From a virus, in the IMG/VR virus record IMGVR_UViG_3300021957_000015, positions 1 through 64,000 of that record: DNA of 64,000 bases; one strand, given 5' to 3'. Of the stretch, positions 8,001-15,168 are shown in pieces. Position 1 is the first letter of the stretch. Each line of letters begins with the position of its first letter. The translations under genes and the position numbers were made by a program. The notes under the pieces are model-generated. The model was not told the origin of the DNA. It searched no databases and was given only the letters and a program-made list of their open reading frames with translations.

Positions 8001-8764
8001 AAGGTAAAATAGTAATTACTAAAAATGAATGGCCGTATCTTGAGTTTAAAGACGGTAGTAGAAGACATAAAGTAGAATTCGACTATGAAGATATTATTGA
8101 TGATCATGGAAACGAGGGTCAAGATCAATATTGGGTAGGTAAAGATGATCAAGGTCAAGAATGGGTTATCGATGTTTATGCTGATATGCGAGGAGAAGTT
8201 GAAGAGGTACACTATGATACTCTGGTAAAAGAATCAACTAAAACACTAAAGTATATTAAACCATTAAATGAAAGTTATTGGAGTAGTTATGAATATGAAA
8301 AGTGGGTTAAAGATAATGGTAAACCTAAATATCCAAAATGGATAAAATCTACTTTAAAAGAAATTACAAATGCAGGGTTTATGGATCCAGTTTACAATTC
8401 TGAACATCAATATATGGTTGTATGGTTAAGTTCATTCGATAATAAAAAAAGATCTGAGCTATTAGCTTATGATAAAAAAGGCATTAAAGAGCTTGGTCAA
8501 ACGGGCTATGAAATGTATAAGAGATTCTACAATGATTTAACAGGTTACAATATGTTCTCTATGATGGGCGCTATATATGCTTTGGAAGTTTCTAAACATA
8601 TTGAAGATAGAGTTGCAAATGGTGAGCCGGTAGAGCCAGCATACTATATGATGAAGGAGTACTTTAACAATATGGGCATGGACACTAAAAGAAGTAGGAT
8701 TTTTAATGCAGCATATGAAAAGTTAGAAAAATGGATGAAAGAAAACAGCATTCCAACTTTATAA
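5042..8764 (+). CDS. giant modular head-cargo polyprotein (1,240 aa)
   Basis: Begins MKYINEK, a shortened leader with I-N-E at residues 4-6. Further tag-like or (L/I/V)xE sites occur at E406 (LDE/A), E529 (VNE/E, after LKHINPLKF), E694 (LNE/E), E817 (LFE/G, after MKYVKH), E914 (ITE/G), E987 (VNE/G) and E1077 (LNE/S, after LKYIKP). Between them lie distinct modules. Residues 1-240 are a charged coiled-coil region with PDAYKELPGD and TSKHVKKYHELY. About 540-625 is a phage domain with GHRPGATEQQWGYARVNAF. A zinc ribbon has C657, C660, C676 and C679. About 697-803 is a DYPAAAKKNAKKAL...GWTRANQLAKGE domain known from phage head regions. The remaining modules are unrecognised. I infer a polyprotein cut by the prohead protease into packaged fragments. 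No enzyme activity is assigned. Confidence 0.65.
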   Translation: MKYINEKAPSVKSKVKDINKKIGKLISKKEDAISKAKEMADSEEPSGKMQSSLAKIQLRQSEAEAEKLLMQKQAEILKAKIDTAKKKEKTTANIEEMENRPITVLEGVMSDIHQMISNHKNFDSFQKEFFKEYGHKKVMKKTPEFLEWLEALYNDSQFAVAEADAKPGPDPYMRGLDDDEEEKKEDKMKKQAEMDDDDPDAYKELPGDKEAKDKGEVKTSKHVKKYHELYGDKKDESVVTEKLARGLKPLLKTGSTITKKVGEDALLDLSDKFDSIDDEYAGDIASHLDMAIELMQDGEAGAATKKLKQFNKACKDVLNGKEVGSAFESFSQKDWDVKWKMPKDNLFNATKTTNAINNRYNAIRSLLKSKPTELKAFDSTDDHPAYDMSYDELMKWFKTLKESLDEAEKYDTKGFKVGDKIKTNFGEWEVIETDYAPRKSFTAPFIFKGKDMKRVDIPNPPKTNKNAVGYKVTDGAKYPTIGFLYQYKDITKLATVGVDEKNVMQDDPEKFVESKNLKHINPLKFTVNEEKAEGDRGKISDAKIETALKTKAEETGVPIGLIRIVMRRGMAAWKTGHRPGATEQQWGYARVNAFLTKGDGTWGGADKDVAKEVRDGGHDKGLKERIESDIRLSDKVVAFKTEAPADEDSQSPNSITCGNCAWTWMKQDGGDDMYTCHKCGTENAPSLGESVLNEEDTYNDYPAAAKKNAKKALDWRDEHGREEVDAGTAVGWTRANQLAKGEKISADTIKRMASFNRHRKNSSIKAELKGTPWKDKGYVSWLIWGGDEGVDWAMKKSKELDNMKESKQMKYVKHLFEGKTLSYAKVSMLGSKVINKISIGTILDTKTGQYEITDHGRQSNAFKEFEAEHNGKIVKVKLTVMYGIKLEATDDVRSARFDQELELNSIILESAITEGIYAKKSKITPGEYIQTQYGYFYKRVEGKVGGQDAYVEIKKGKEGKRKTSIHDTVDFDIVDKSIALSESLVNEGKIVITKNEWPYLEFKDGSRRHKVEFDYEDIIDDHGNEGQDQYWVGKDDQGQEWVIDVYADMRGEVEEVHYDTLVKESTKTLKYIKPLNESYWSSYEYEKWVKDNGKPKYPKWIKSTLKEITNAGFMDPVYNSEHQYMVVWLSSFDNKKRSELLAYDKKGIKELGQTGYEMYKRFYNDLTGYNMFSMMGAIYALEVSKHIEDRVANGEPVEPAYYMMKEYFNNMGMDTKRSRIFNAAYEKLEKWMKENSIPTL

Positions 8765-8773
8765 AGTAAATTT

Positions 8774-8782
8774 GATATATAA
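8774..8782 (+). promoter_or_regulatory. candidate late promoter (GATATATAA)
   Basis: The GATATATAAT motif lies in the 43-base gap after the polyprotein gene, 25 bases before the ATG at 8808. Spacing and AT-rich leader suit a -10-type late promoter. No clear -35 element is visible, as in T4 late promoters. Confidence 0.5.
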
Positions 8783-8807
8783 TAAAAGAAAACAATAATA
8801 AAATATT

Positions 8808-9374
8808 ATGGCAAAACAAATATTATCGTTCGAAGAGTACAGTAAGAACATTAAAGCTTCTGATGTAGGAGAACACGAAAACCCTGAAGGGTATCCAGCA
8901 CCTGAAGGTGAAACTGATGACGTTGAAGATTACAATGACGAAGAAATTGAAGAGTCTGAAGACGAAGAACGTGAAGAAGAGGTTTCTGATGCCGAAGATG
9001 CAGATGAAGCTGAAGTAGACGGTGACGTTGAACAGGGAACTGACAAGGATAAAGATGAGGAAGTAATTATAGTATCTGAAATGATTGCTAAAGTTTACAA
9101 AAATGTTGTAGCTGAAGCATGTAGTTACGTATCAGACGATTATGATAATCATACTTTAGAATCTTATATGAAAGAAAATGCAGCATTAGTTGCAGGAATG
9201 GCAGCACAAGCACTAGAAGAAGCATATAAAGAGATTAACGAAGATCAAGAACTTGCTAACGAAACGTATGAAGCTATGATGAACGAAATGAAAGAAGCAT
9301 ATTCTAATAAAATCGATCAATGTAGAGAATCTTTTACTGGAGCGCCAAGAGGCCACGCTGAAGAAGAAGCATAA
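8808..9374 (+). CDS. very acidic head-associated protein (188 aa)
   Basis: Begins MAKQILSFEEYSKNIKAS, a diverged relative of the leader family (FEEY in place of FESF) without a clear (L/I)xE cut. Residues about 25-85 are almost entirely Glu/Asp with few hydrophobics; residues 90-185 are helical (MIAKVYKNVVAEAC, MAAQALEEAYKEI). An acidic, helical, tagged protein in the cargo cluster could be a prohead core or scaffold component like T4 gp67/gp68, or an internal protein. No homology is recognised. It has its own promoter-like motif upstream. Confidence 0.5.
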   Translation: MAKQILSFEEYSKNIKASDVGEHENPEGYPAPEGETDDVEDYNDEEIEESEDEEREEEVSDAEDADEAEVDGDVEQGTDKDKDEEVIIVSEMIAKVYKNVVAEACSYVSDDYDNHTLESYMKENAALVAGMAAQALEEAYKEINEDQELANETYEAMMNEMKEAYSNKIDQCRESFTGAPRGHAEEEA

Positions 9375-9391
9375 AAATACCGGGAATAATT

Positions 9392-9688
9392 ATGAAATAC
9401 TTACAACTATTTGAACATTTCATTAATGAAAGATTTAACTCTAAAAGAGCAGAGAAAGAACTAAAAGCAATGGGATTTAAAGGTGCTGATGGCAGTGGAG
9501 GTGAAATTTCAGTTGAAACTGCAGAAATGGAAAATCCATTCGGCAATGATGCAGCATTTACATTCTTTTGGAACGGTAAAGACGTATGGGCAGAAGCTGA
9601 AGATGGTTCTTATGCAGAACAAGCCCAAGAAATCGAAACGGTAGAACAGTTCGCAGACTGTCTTGAATTTGGAGAGGGTTGGTCATAA
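9392..9688 (+). CDS. small internal head protein with capsid-targeting leader (98 aa)
   Basis: Begins MKYLQLFEHFINE/RF: a 13-residue leader in the same register as those at 3755 and 4455, with I-N-E at 11-13. After the leader it has a basic helix (SKRAEKELKAMGFKG) and an acidic, aromatic C-terminal half (AAFTFFWNGKDVWAEAEDG). Size and architecture resemble T4 internal proteins IPI-IPIII, which are packaged and injected and can counter host defences. No specific function is recognised. It is the last gene of the cargo unit, ahead of a strong terminator. Confidence 0.6.
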   Translation: MKYLQLFEHFINERFNSKRAEKELKAMGFKGADGSGGEISVETAEMENPFGNDAAFTFFWNGKDVWAEAEDGSYAEQAQEIETVEQFADCLEFGEGWS

Positions 9689-9718
9689 ACAGACACACAT
9701 TTTAATAAACTTTTTAAG

Positions 9719-9748
9719 AAGTCCGTGTATAATACATGGACTTTTTTA
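9719..9748 (+). terminator. rho-independent terminator closing the cargo unit
   Basis: An 11-bp stem (AAGTCCGTGTA / TACATGGACTT, one G-T pair) with a 3-base loop is followed by a T-rich tract, 30 bases after the stop at 9688. With the terminator at 3712-3740 it brackets the cargo genes. The loop region contains TATAAT (9728-9733), which could also act as a -10 for the deaminase gene, though no -35 is evident. Confidence 0.9.
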
Positions 9749-9760
9749 TTTTAACAAGAT

Positions 9761-10267
9761 ATGCCTAGAATACCAGTAGACTTAATATACATGCAAATGG
9801 CTTACCAAATATCTAAGCTTTCTTATGCTAAGCGTAAGCGAGTGGGTTGTATTATTGTAAAAGATACACAGATTATATCTACCGGATATAATGGAACACC
9901 TTACAAATTTGATAATGACTGTGAAGAAGATCAAATCAGATACGTCGATAACCCTGATCATCTAGAAATTTTAATAGAAAAAGGATATGACTGTGAAGAT
10001 GGATGTTGTTCTAAAGAAGTAACTAAACGAGAAGTCTTACATGCAGAATCAAACGCATTGGCAAAAATTAGTCGTTCTACTCTTTCATCTGAAGGTGCAG
10101 ACATGTACGTAACAATGTCGCCTTGCTTTGACTGCGCAAAATTAATTATTCAATCAGGTATTGCAAGGGTATTTTATTCAGAAAGTTATAGAGATATGGC
10201 AGGAGTAGAATTACTAGAAAAAGCAGGTATCGCCGTAAAAGAAGTTATATGCTGGAACGATCTATAG
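9761..10267 (+). CDS. deoxycytidylate (dCMP) deaminase
   Basis: A 168-residue cytidine/deoxycytidylate deaminase. The zinc site is HAE (H94, catalytic E96) and PCFDC (C122, C125). The N-terminal RKRVGCIIVKD and STGYNGTP segments fit the dCMP deaminase subfamily. The extra Cys/Asp-rich insert near residues 54-84 (DCEDGCCSK) matches the second metal-binding insert of T4-type enzymes. It converts dCMP to dUMP for dTTP synthesis, in keeping with an AT-rich genome. It overlaps the helicase gene by 19 bases. Confidence 0.9.
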   Translation: MPRIPVDLIYMQMAYQISKLSYAKRKRVGCIIVKDTQIISTGYNGTPYKFDNDCEEDQIRYVDNPDHLEILIEKGYDCEDGCCSKEVTKREVLHAESNALAKISRSTLSSEGADMYVTMSPCFDCAKLIIQSGIARVFYSESYRDMAGVELLEKAGIAVKEVICWNDL

Positions 10268-11979
10268 ATCAAATCATAGACAGCGCCTTAGAGGCCAACA
10301 CATTTGGAATAGGTTTTGAATTTAGAAAAAACCAAAGAGAAATCATAACTAAAATATGTGAAGCCTATAAAAAAGATCCAGATTCTACTGTTGTAATAGA
10401 CGCACCTACTGGAAGTGGAAAATCACTTATAGCAATGTGGTCTTCGTATGTCATGAAAGAAATGGGTAAACGAGGTTACTTAGTAACTAGTGATTTGACA
10501 TTGCAAGATCAGTACGAATCAGATTTCATGAGACTTAAATTAAATTGGCCATCTATTAGAGGTGTAGACAATTATGAATGTAGCGTGAATGGTTTACCAT
10601 TCTCATTAGGAGATTGTAAACTAAAAGGAATGGGATATGAAGCTGCTAAAGAATTATCTTGTTATAGTTCTTGTGAATATTTACAAAACAGATCTAGAGC
10701 GATTGATCAACCGATAGCTTTGTTAAATTACGCTTTTTGGTTAATTCAAAGAAATTACGTTGATGCTAAAATGAGGCTAGACGATAGGCCTGTTCCATTT
10801 GAAAAAAGAGATTTTGTGTTTTTCGATGAAGCACATAAAATAGATGAGATTGTTCAAGGGCATTTTAGCCCTAGAGTTGATCCTTCATTAGTAGATAAAA
10901 TACTAGAAGCTACTAGATTTTCAAATAAGCAAGGTTTTGGTAGTAGCGCGTATACTCGAGGTAAACTAACAAGCCTTGTTAATGATTTAATGAAAGGAGA
11001 TAAATCTACCGTATTTGAAGCATTACAAGAATTCGATGCTATTCTTAAAGTATATGGTAAAATCAGAAATGAAGGTAATAAAGCTGCTAAACTTAGGTAC
11101 AAAAGTCAAACTCTTCCAAGAGATTGGCAAAAAGCTTTCGGTATTTTTGATAGATTAAAGGACACTCATTGTAAAATTAACGATTATGTTGCTCTTATAA
11201 AATCAGTAGGTGTAGATAAAATGGTACTTGATCAAAGAGAAGAAGAGTCTACATTTAAATGTGTTGAAGAGGCACTTATGATAAACAAATACTTGCACGA
11301 GAAATCAGGATTTAAAGTATTTATGAGTGCAACTATTGGAGATCCAAGATCTTTTGTAAAAATAATGGGAATTAAGAATGCGCAGTTTATTAGATTAGAC
11401 AATGTATTTAATTATGAAAAATCTCCTGTTGTTTTTATAAACAGACACAAACTAACATATAGAGAGAAGATCAAGAGTTTGCCACATGTGGTTGCTATCT
11501 TAGATCAGATTATAGATAAACACAAGGGTCAGCGCGGTATCATCCACACTGGATCATATGAGTTTACTAACTATATTAAACAAAACACTAAGCATCCTTT
11601 TAGAATTATGGACTATGAAAATTCTAAAGAGAAAGCTGGCATGATTGACTTATTTAAGAAAAAAGAAAATGGTGTATTAATGGGACCATCTTTATTAGAA
11701 GGCTTAGATCTTAAGGATGATACAAGTAGATTTCAAATATTTTTTAAAGTGCCATATCCTAATTTAAATGAACCGTTAATCAAAGCTAAGTTAAATAAAT
11801 CAAATGAGTGGTATGATTGGAAAACGGGCATTAGCGTAATGCAAGGCGTTGGAAGGTCAGTGAGAAGCGAGAATGATTGGGCTATCACATATATCCTGGA
11901 TGCTAGCTTTAAAAACCTGATAAATAAGAAGGGATTCTTCCCTCCATCCTTTTTAGAAAGGCTTAAAACTATAAAATAA
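10249..11979 (+). CDS. DinG/XPD-family superfamily-2 DNA helicase
   Basis: A 576-residue helicase. Walker A is DAPTGSGKS (residues 51-59), the DEAH box is at 193-196 (FFDEAHKID), motif III-like FMSATIGD follows, then GPSLLEGLDL, and motif VI is QGVGRSVR. Four cysteines between motifs I and II (C111, C123, C138, C142) fit the iron-sulphur cluster of the XPD/DinG family. Such enzymes unwind DNA 5' to 3' and resolve D-loops, R-loops and forked structures. It overlaps the deaminase gene upstream and abuts the oxygenase gene (TAATG). A role in phage recombination or repair is inferred. Confidence 0.85.
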   Translation: MLERSIDQIIDSALEANTFGIGFEFRKNQREIITKICEAYKKDPDSTVVIDAPTGSGKSLIAMWSSYVMKEMGKRGYLVTSDLTLQDQYESDFMRLKLNWPSIRGVDNYECSVNGLPFSLGDCKLKGMGYEAAKELSCYSSCEYLQNRSRAIDQPIALLNYAFWLIQRNYVDAKMRLDDRPVPFEKRDFVFFDEAHKIDEIVQGHFSPRVDPSLVDKILEATRFSNKQGFGSSAYTRGKLTSLVNDLMKGDKSTVFEALQEFDAILKVYGKIRNEGNKAAKLRYKSQTLPRDWQKAFGIFDRLKDTHCKINDYVALIKSVGVDKMVLDQREEESTFKCVEEALMINKYLHEKSGFKVFMSATIGDPRSFVKIMGIKNAQFIRLDNVFNYEKSPVVFINRHKLTYREKIKSLPHVVAILDQIIDKHKGQRGIIHTGSYEFTNYIKQNTKHPFRIMDYENSKEKAGMIDLFKKKENGVLMGPSLLEGLDLKDDTSRFQIFFKVPYPNLNEPLIKAKLNKSNEWYDWKTGISVMQGVGRSVRSENDWAITYILDASFKNLINKKGFFPPSFLERLKTIK

Positions 11980-12560
11980 TGGCATACACATCAATAATCA
12001 TTGACAACTTTTATGAAAACCCAGATGAGGTTAGAGAATTTGCACTTTCACAAGAATACAACGTTAGTGGTAATTTTCCTGGGAATAGAACAACACCATT
12101 CTTAAATGAAAGTACTAAAGAACATATAGCTAGTCATATTTCTCCACTTCATGGTAAAATAACTTGGGTTACTGAAGAATATACAGGTGCATTTCAATAT
12201 ACTACACAAGATGACAGAAGTTGGATTCATGCTGATGAACATAACAAATGGGCTGGAGTTTTATACTTAACTCCTAACGCACCATTAAGTGGAGGTACTG
12301 GTATTTTTAAACATAAAGCATCTGGTCTATATAAGATACCAAGAAATATAGATGAAAGCGTGAATTTAGATATAACTAATACACTATATAAGGACTCAAG
12401 AGACATGACTAAATGGGAGTTAGTTGACTTTATAGGAAACAAGTATAATAGACTGGTGATTTATCAAGGTGATCTATTTCACTCTTCACTAGATTATTTC
12501 GGAACAGATATTAATAACGGGAGATTGTTTCAGACATTCTTTTTTGACACAGAAAAATAA
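11979..12560 (+). CDS. 2-oxoglutarate/Fe(II) oxygenase-like protein
   Basis: A 193-residue protein with the jelly-roll oxygenase signature: H84-A-D86 in SWIHADEHNK, a distal histidine H168 in QGDLFHSS, and R182 in GRLFQTFFF for 2-oxoglutarate. The N-terminal IIIDNFYENPDEVREFAL is typical of a phage/marine oxygenase-like family. The substrate could be protein, nucleic acid or a small molecule; nothing here decides which. It shares a base with the helicase gene upstream, so the two are probably co-translated. Confidence 0.65.
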   Translation: MAYTSIIIDNFYENPDEVREFALSQEYNVSGNFPGNRTTPFLNESTKEHIASHISPLHGKITWVTEEYTGAFQYTTQDDRSWIHADEHNKWAGVLYLTPNAPLSGGTGIFKHKASGLYKIPRNIDESVNLDITNTLYKDSRDMTKWELVDFIGNKYNRLVIYQGDLFHSSLDYFGTDINNGRLFQTFFFDTEK

Positions 12561-12564
12561 AATT

Positions 12565-12786
12565 ATGGGATTTAATAAAATGTATTTACCAGAAGTTGAA
12601 GAACTAAAGCAATTCTTAATAGAACATGGAAATCAAGGATTTATAGAAAGATGGTGTGTACCTTTTCTAAAAAGAGATGCTATTATAGGGCCAGAAAAGT
12701 CTATTGACTTTATTAAACAATTTATAAAACAAGAGTATAATGATAGTAGAACTGTTAAAACAAACTTACCAGATTCTGCGAAATAA
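12565..12786 (+). CDS. unknown protein (73 aa)
   Basis: Starts at ATG 12565 (MGFNKMYLPEVEELKQFL), four bases after the oxygenase stop. A TTG at 12544 would extend it into the upstream gene and is less likely. Predicted helical, with a WCVPFLKRDAIIGPEKSIDF centre. No family is recognised. Confidence 0.5.
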   Translation: MGFNKMYLPEVEELKQFLIEHGNQGFIERWCVPFLKRDAIIGPEKSIDFIKQFIKQEYNDSRTVKTNLPDSAK

Positions 12787-12814
12787 GCATAATACGCTTA
12801 AAATTAAAGAAGAT

Positions 12815-13417
12815 ATGAGTATAAAGGAACAAGAGACAACTAAGGTTAAAGAACCTCAAATTTATGTTTGGGGTAAAACAGAAAAAGCAGGTACAATAGT
12901 TGTACATAATGTTGAAAAATCAGACGCTAAATATATGGCATTTACTGACGGATCTAAATGTGCAACTCATTTGGTAGATGAAATGTTGATTTTGGCTAGA
13001 AATCAAGATGATGCAAACAATCTTGCATTGTCTTTTAATCCAGCTGCCAAAGTTATAAATGACTCTAATGAAGACATTGATCATCAGGCTGCACCTGATA
13101 AAGCTGCCGATGTAAAGGTCTCTAAATTTCAAGAACCAATAGAAACAGAAATTAATGTCATGATGGAGATGCTCAGAAAAATGAGTGCTAAAAACCATGC
13201 TAGTATGCCAGTAAAAGTTAACATTCCTTCAAAAGAAGTTTACGATCTATTTAAAGATCAGATGGATATTACTAAAAAAGACCTTAATTCACAAATAGGG
13301 CTGCTAGTAGAAAGTCAGATAGATAATCTAAGAGAGCAATTAAAAGAACAAATAGAATCATTTATTAAAAATTATTATAATGGAACAACAACAAAATCAA
13401 GCAACGCCAAATCGTAG
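12815..13417 (+). CDS. unknown protein with C-terminal coiled coil (200 aa)
   Basis: ATG 12815 (MSIKEQETTKVKEPQIYVW) is preferred to an upstream TTG that overlaps the preceding gene. The first 90 residues look globular (TIVVHNVEKSDAKYMAF, LVDEMLILARNQDDANNLAL). The last 70 form a heptad-rich helix (LLVESQIDNLREQLKEQI), suggesting oligomerisation. No family is recognised. It overlaps the next gene by 38 bases. Confidence 0.55.
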   Translation: MSIKEQETTKVKEPQIYVWGKTEKAGTIVVHNVEKSDAKYMAFTDGSKCATHLVDEMLILARNQDDANNLALSFNPAAKVINDSNEDIDHQAAPDKAADVKVSKFQEPIETEINVMMEMLRKMSAKNHASMPVKVNIPSKEVYDLFKDQMDITKKDLNSQIGLLVESQIDNLREQLKEQIESFIKNYYNGTTTKSSNAKS

Positions 13418-13772
13418 ACAAAGAAGAGCTTACTTAAAGCAACAAGGTATTATTAAGGAGCTTGCTAAGATGCCATATTTTGGTGAAGTTAGATCTAAAG
13501 TTAGATCTGAAAATATTGCATATGGTAAAAAGTTGCATGCTGAAAACACTAGACGCATTGAAGAGCTAAATGCTACTAGATTAGAAGCAACATTAGATGC
13601 AGCTAAATTAACTTGGAATGAACAAGGATACAATGCTGCTGAAATAGAAATGTTAGAAGAAGCATGGGCTTTAGGTGCTATTAAGAATAAAGAAACTTAT
13701 CGAGAAGATAAGAAACTAAGGAAAGAATTGTTGGCTAAAGTTAAAGAATCTAGGGCTAACAGAACAAAATAA
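13380..13772 (+). CDS. unknown basic helical protein (130 aa)
   Basis: Begins MEQQQNQATPNRRQRRAYLK. A Gln/Arg-rich N-terminus leads into long charged helices (RRIEELNATRLEATLDAAKL) and a Lys/Arg-rich end. Start NRRQRRA-type sequences are common in small phage proteins of unknown role, and nucleic-acid contact is possible. The start lies inside the upstream gene, giving a 38-base overlap. Confidence 0.5.
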   Translation: MEQQQNQATPNRRQRRAYLKQQGIIKELAKMPYFGEVRSKVRSENIAYGKKLHAENTRRIEELNATRLEATLDAAKLTWNEQGYNAAEIEMLEEAWALGAIKNKETYREDKKLRKELLAKVKESRANRTK

Positions 13773-13780
13773 TCTACCGA

Positions 13781-14101
13781 ATGATTACAATTAGTATAGA
13801 ACCTGCAGACAATGGTGTCATTAAATTTGTATTTGATGATAATGTAAATGGAGGAGGAGAAGAGTATACTTCTAGGACTGTATATGAATTTGAAGGACCT
13901 AAGACAAGATCAAATCAAATTAAATTTCTTAAGGAATTAGTTATGGATTTAGGTTTGTCTACTGGAACACAATTAGATGCTAATGAACTAGTTATAAAAT
14001 CTCAATGGGGTAGTAAATATAAACCTACTGAAAAAGAATTAAAACTGAAGATTTCGGAGCTTGAGCTATCGCTTAAGTATTACAAATCACAAATACAATA
14101 A
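13781..14101 (+). CDS. unknown protein (106 aa)
   Basis: Begins MITISIEPADNGVIKFVFDD. The first half is beta-rich and acidic; the last 25 residues form a charged helix (KLKISELELSLKYYKSQI) that may be a coiled coil. No family is recognised. Its stop shares one base with the next ATG, indicating coupling. Confidence 0.5.
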   Translation: MITISIEPADNGVIKFVFDDNVNGGGEEYTSRTVYEFEGPKTRSNQIKFLKELVMDLGLSTGTQLDANELVIKSQWGSKYKPTEKELKLKISELELSLKYYKSQIQ

Positions 14102-14505
14102 TGACTTTAAGAATAGACGGCGTCTGGTGCAGAACTAAAACAGAATTTGAAAAATTAGCGAAATCTAGAGATTATGATCTCGCAGTATCTTATTTTGATA
14201 TCTATAATCGTTTGATTAAGAGTGATCCATATGGATCTGAACCGTCGTCTATTATTGTAGCGCTTTACATCAGGAAGATGTTAAAAAAACTAATCACAGA
14301 TTCTAGTGAGGTTGAAGAAATTTCAATAGCATATATGTTTAAAGAACTAGACACTAAAAGTGTTTTAGGCTTTAAAGACTTTATACATGATCTTGTTCAA
14401 GACAGAGACATTAACTTAGACTTAACTATTATCAACCGATGTGATTACCCAAAAAGAGGTGTATTAAGCAAGTTTGATAATGTTAAGTTTATAGATAATG
14501 ATTAA
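14101..14505 (+). CDS. unknown protein (134 aa)
   Basis: Begins MTLRIDGVWCRTKTEFEKLA and is predicted to be all-helical after the first strand. It overlaps the next gene by eight bases. Its place just before the tail cluster suggests a tail or baseplate assembly factor, but no motif supports a specific assignment. Confidence 0.5.
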   Translation: MTLRIDGVWCRTKTEFEKLAKSRDYDLAVSYFDIYNRLIKSDPYGSEPSSIIVALYIRKMLKKLITDSSEVEEISIAYMFKELDTKSVLGFKDFIHDLVQDRDINLDLTIINRCDYPKRGVLSKFDNVKFIDND

Positions 14506-15097
14506 ACATAAATTATTTTCTAAAGGAGAACAAATTCAAGCGTTGATCTCTACTACTCAAAACCCTAACATACTTATTCCTGTTAGGGCAACTATATATG
14601 ATGTTAAATTTGATGACACCAATCCAAAATATCAAATTAGAATTAAAAAGTTCTACGATAATGCATACTTTCTAAAAAAGAACATTTTTGGTGGAAGATT
14701 TATTAAAAACTTTGAAGGAAAGGACACAAAATTAAATGTCAAAAGAGCTGGTTACAGTACTGTTAAAGAAATAGAAGATAATTTATTTAATGGTGATAAA
14801 TGGAAGAACTATCTAATAGTGGTAGACTCCGTGTTCTGTACCAAGACTCGCAGTGAACAGATTGAACTATTCAATAATATACAAACGTTTCAAATACAAA
14901 TGTGCATAAAGGAGCTCTATGAGCTTACTAATAGAGCCACATATAGCAACGGACAATTCTTTTATAATTCGCAAGGTGAATTTGTTGCATCCCTTAAAAA
15001 ATTCTTAGGTAATCGGTTACCATCTGATCCAAATTGGAGTGCTGATCTCTTATATCGTCCAGAATCTTCTGAAATGGACGATGTAGAATGGGTTTGA
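14498..15097 (+). CDS. unknown protein upstream of the tail cluster (199 aa)
   Basis: Begins MIKHKLFSKGEQIQALISTT. The body is beta-rich and basic (VRATIYDVKFDD, YQIRIKKFYDNAYFLKKNIF) with a helical segment near residues 115-140 and an acidic C-terminus (MDDVEWV). No family is recognised. It may belong functionally to the tail genes that follow. Confidence 0.5.
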   Translation: MIKHKLFSKGEQIQALISTTQNPNILIPVRATIYDVKFDDTNPKYQIRIKKFYDNAYFLKKNIFGGRFIKNFEGKDTKLNVKRAGYSTVKEIEDNLFNGDKWKNYLIVVDSVFCTKTRSEQIELFNNIQTFQIQMCIKELYELTNRATYSNGQFFYNSQGEFVASLKKFLGNRLPSDPNWSADLLYRPESSEMDDVEWV

Positions 15098-15106
15098 TAT
15101 ATACTT

Positions 15107-15141
15107 TAGAGAAAATTATATTAATGTAATATATTTTTCTA
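15107..15141 (+). other. AT-rich imperfect hairpin in intergenic region
   Basis: TAGAGAAAATTATATTA and TAATATATTTTTCTA form a stem of roughly 14 pairs with two bulged bases around an ATG loop. It lies between GATATATAC (15096-15104) and GATATATAA (15142-15150). There is no GC-rich core, so it is not a convincing terminator. It may be a processing or regulatory structure. Confidence 0.35.
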
Positions 15142-15150
15142 GATATATAA
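15142..15150 (+). promoter_or_regulatory. candidate late promoter (GATATATAA) of tail cluster
   Basis: GATATATAA ends 18 bases before the ATG at 15169, the first gene of the baseplate and tail cluster. A second, imperfect copy (GATATATAC, 15096-15104) overlaps the upstream stop. Position and repetition fit a late -10 element. Confidence 0.55.
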
Positions 15151-15168
15151 AATAAACCATTACAAATA

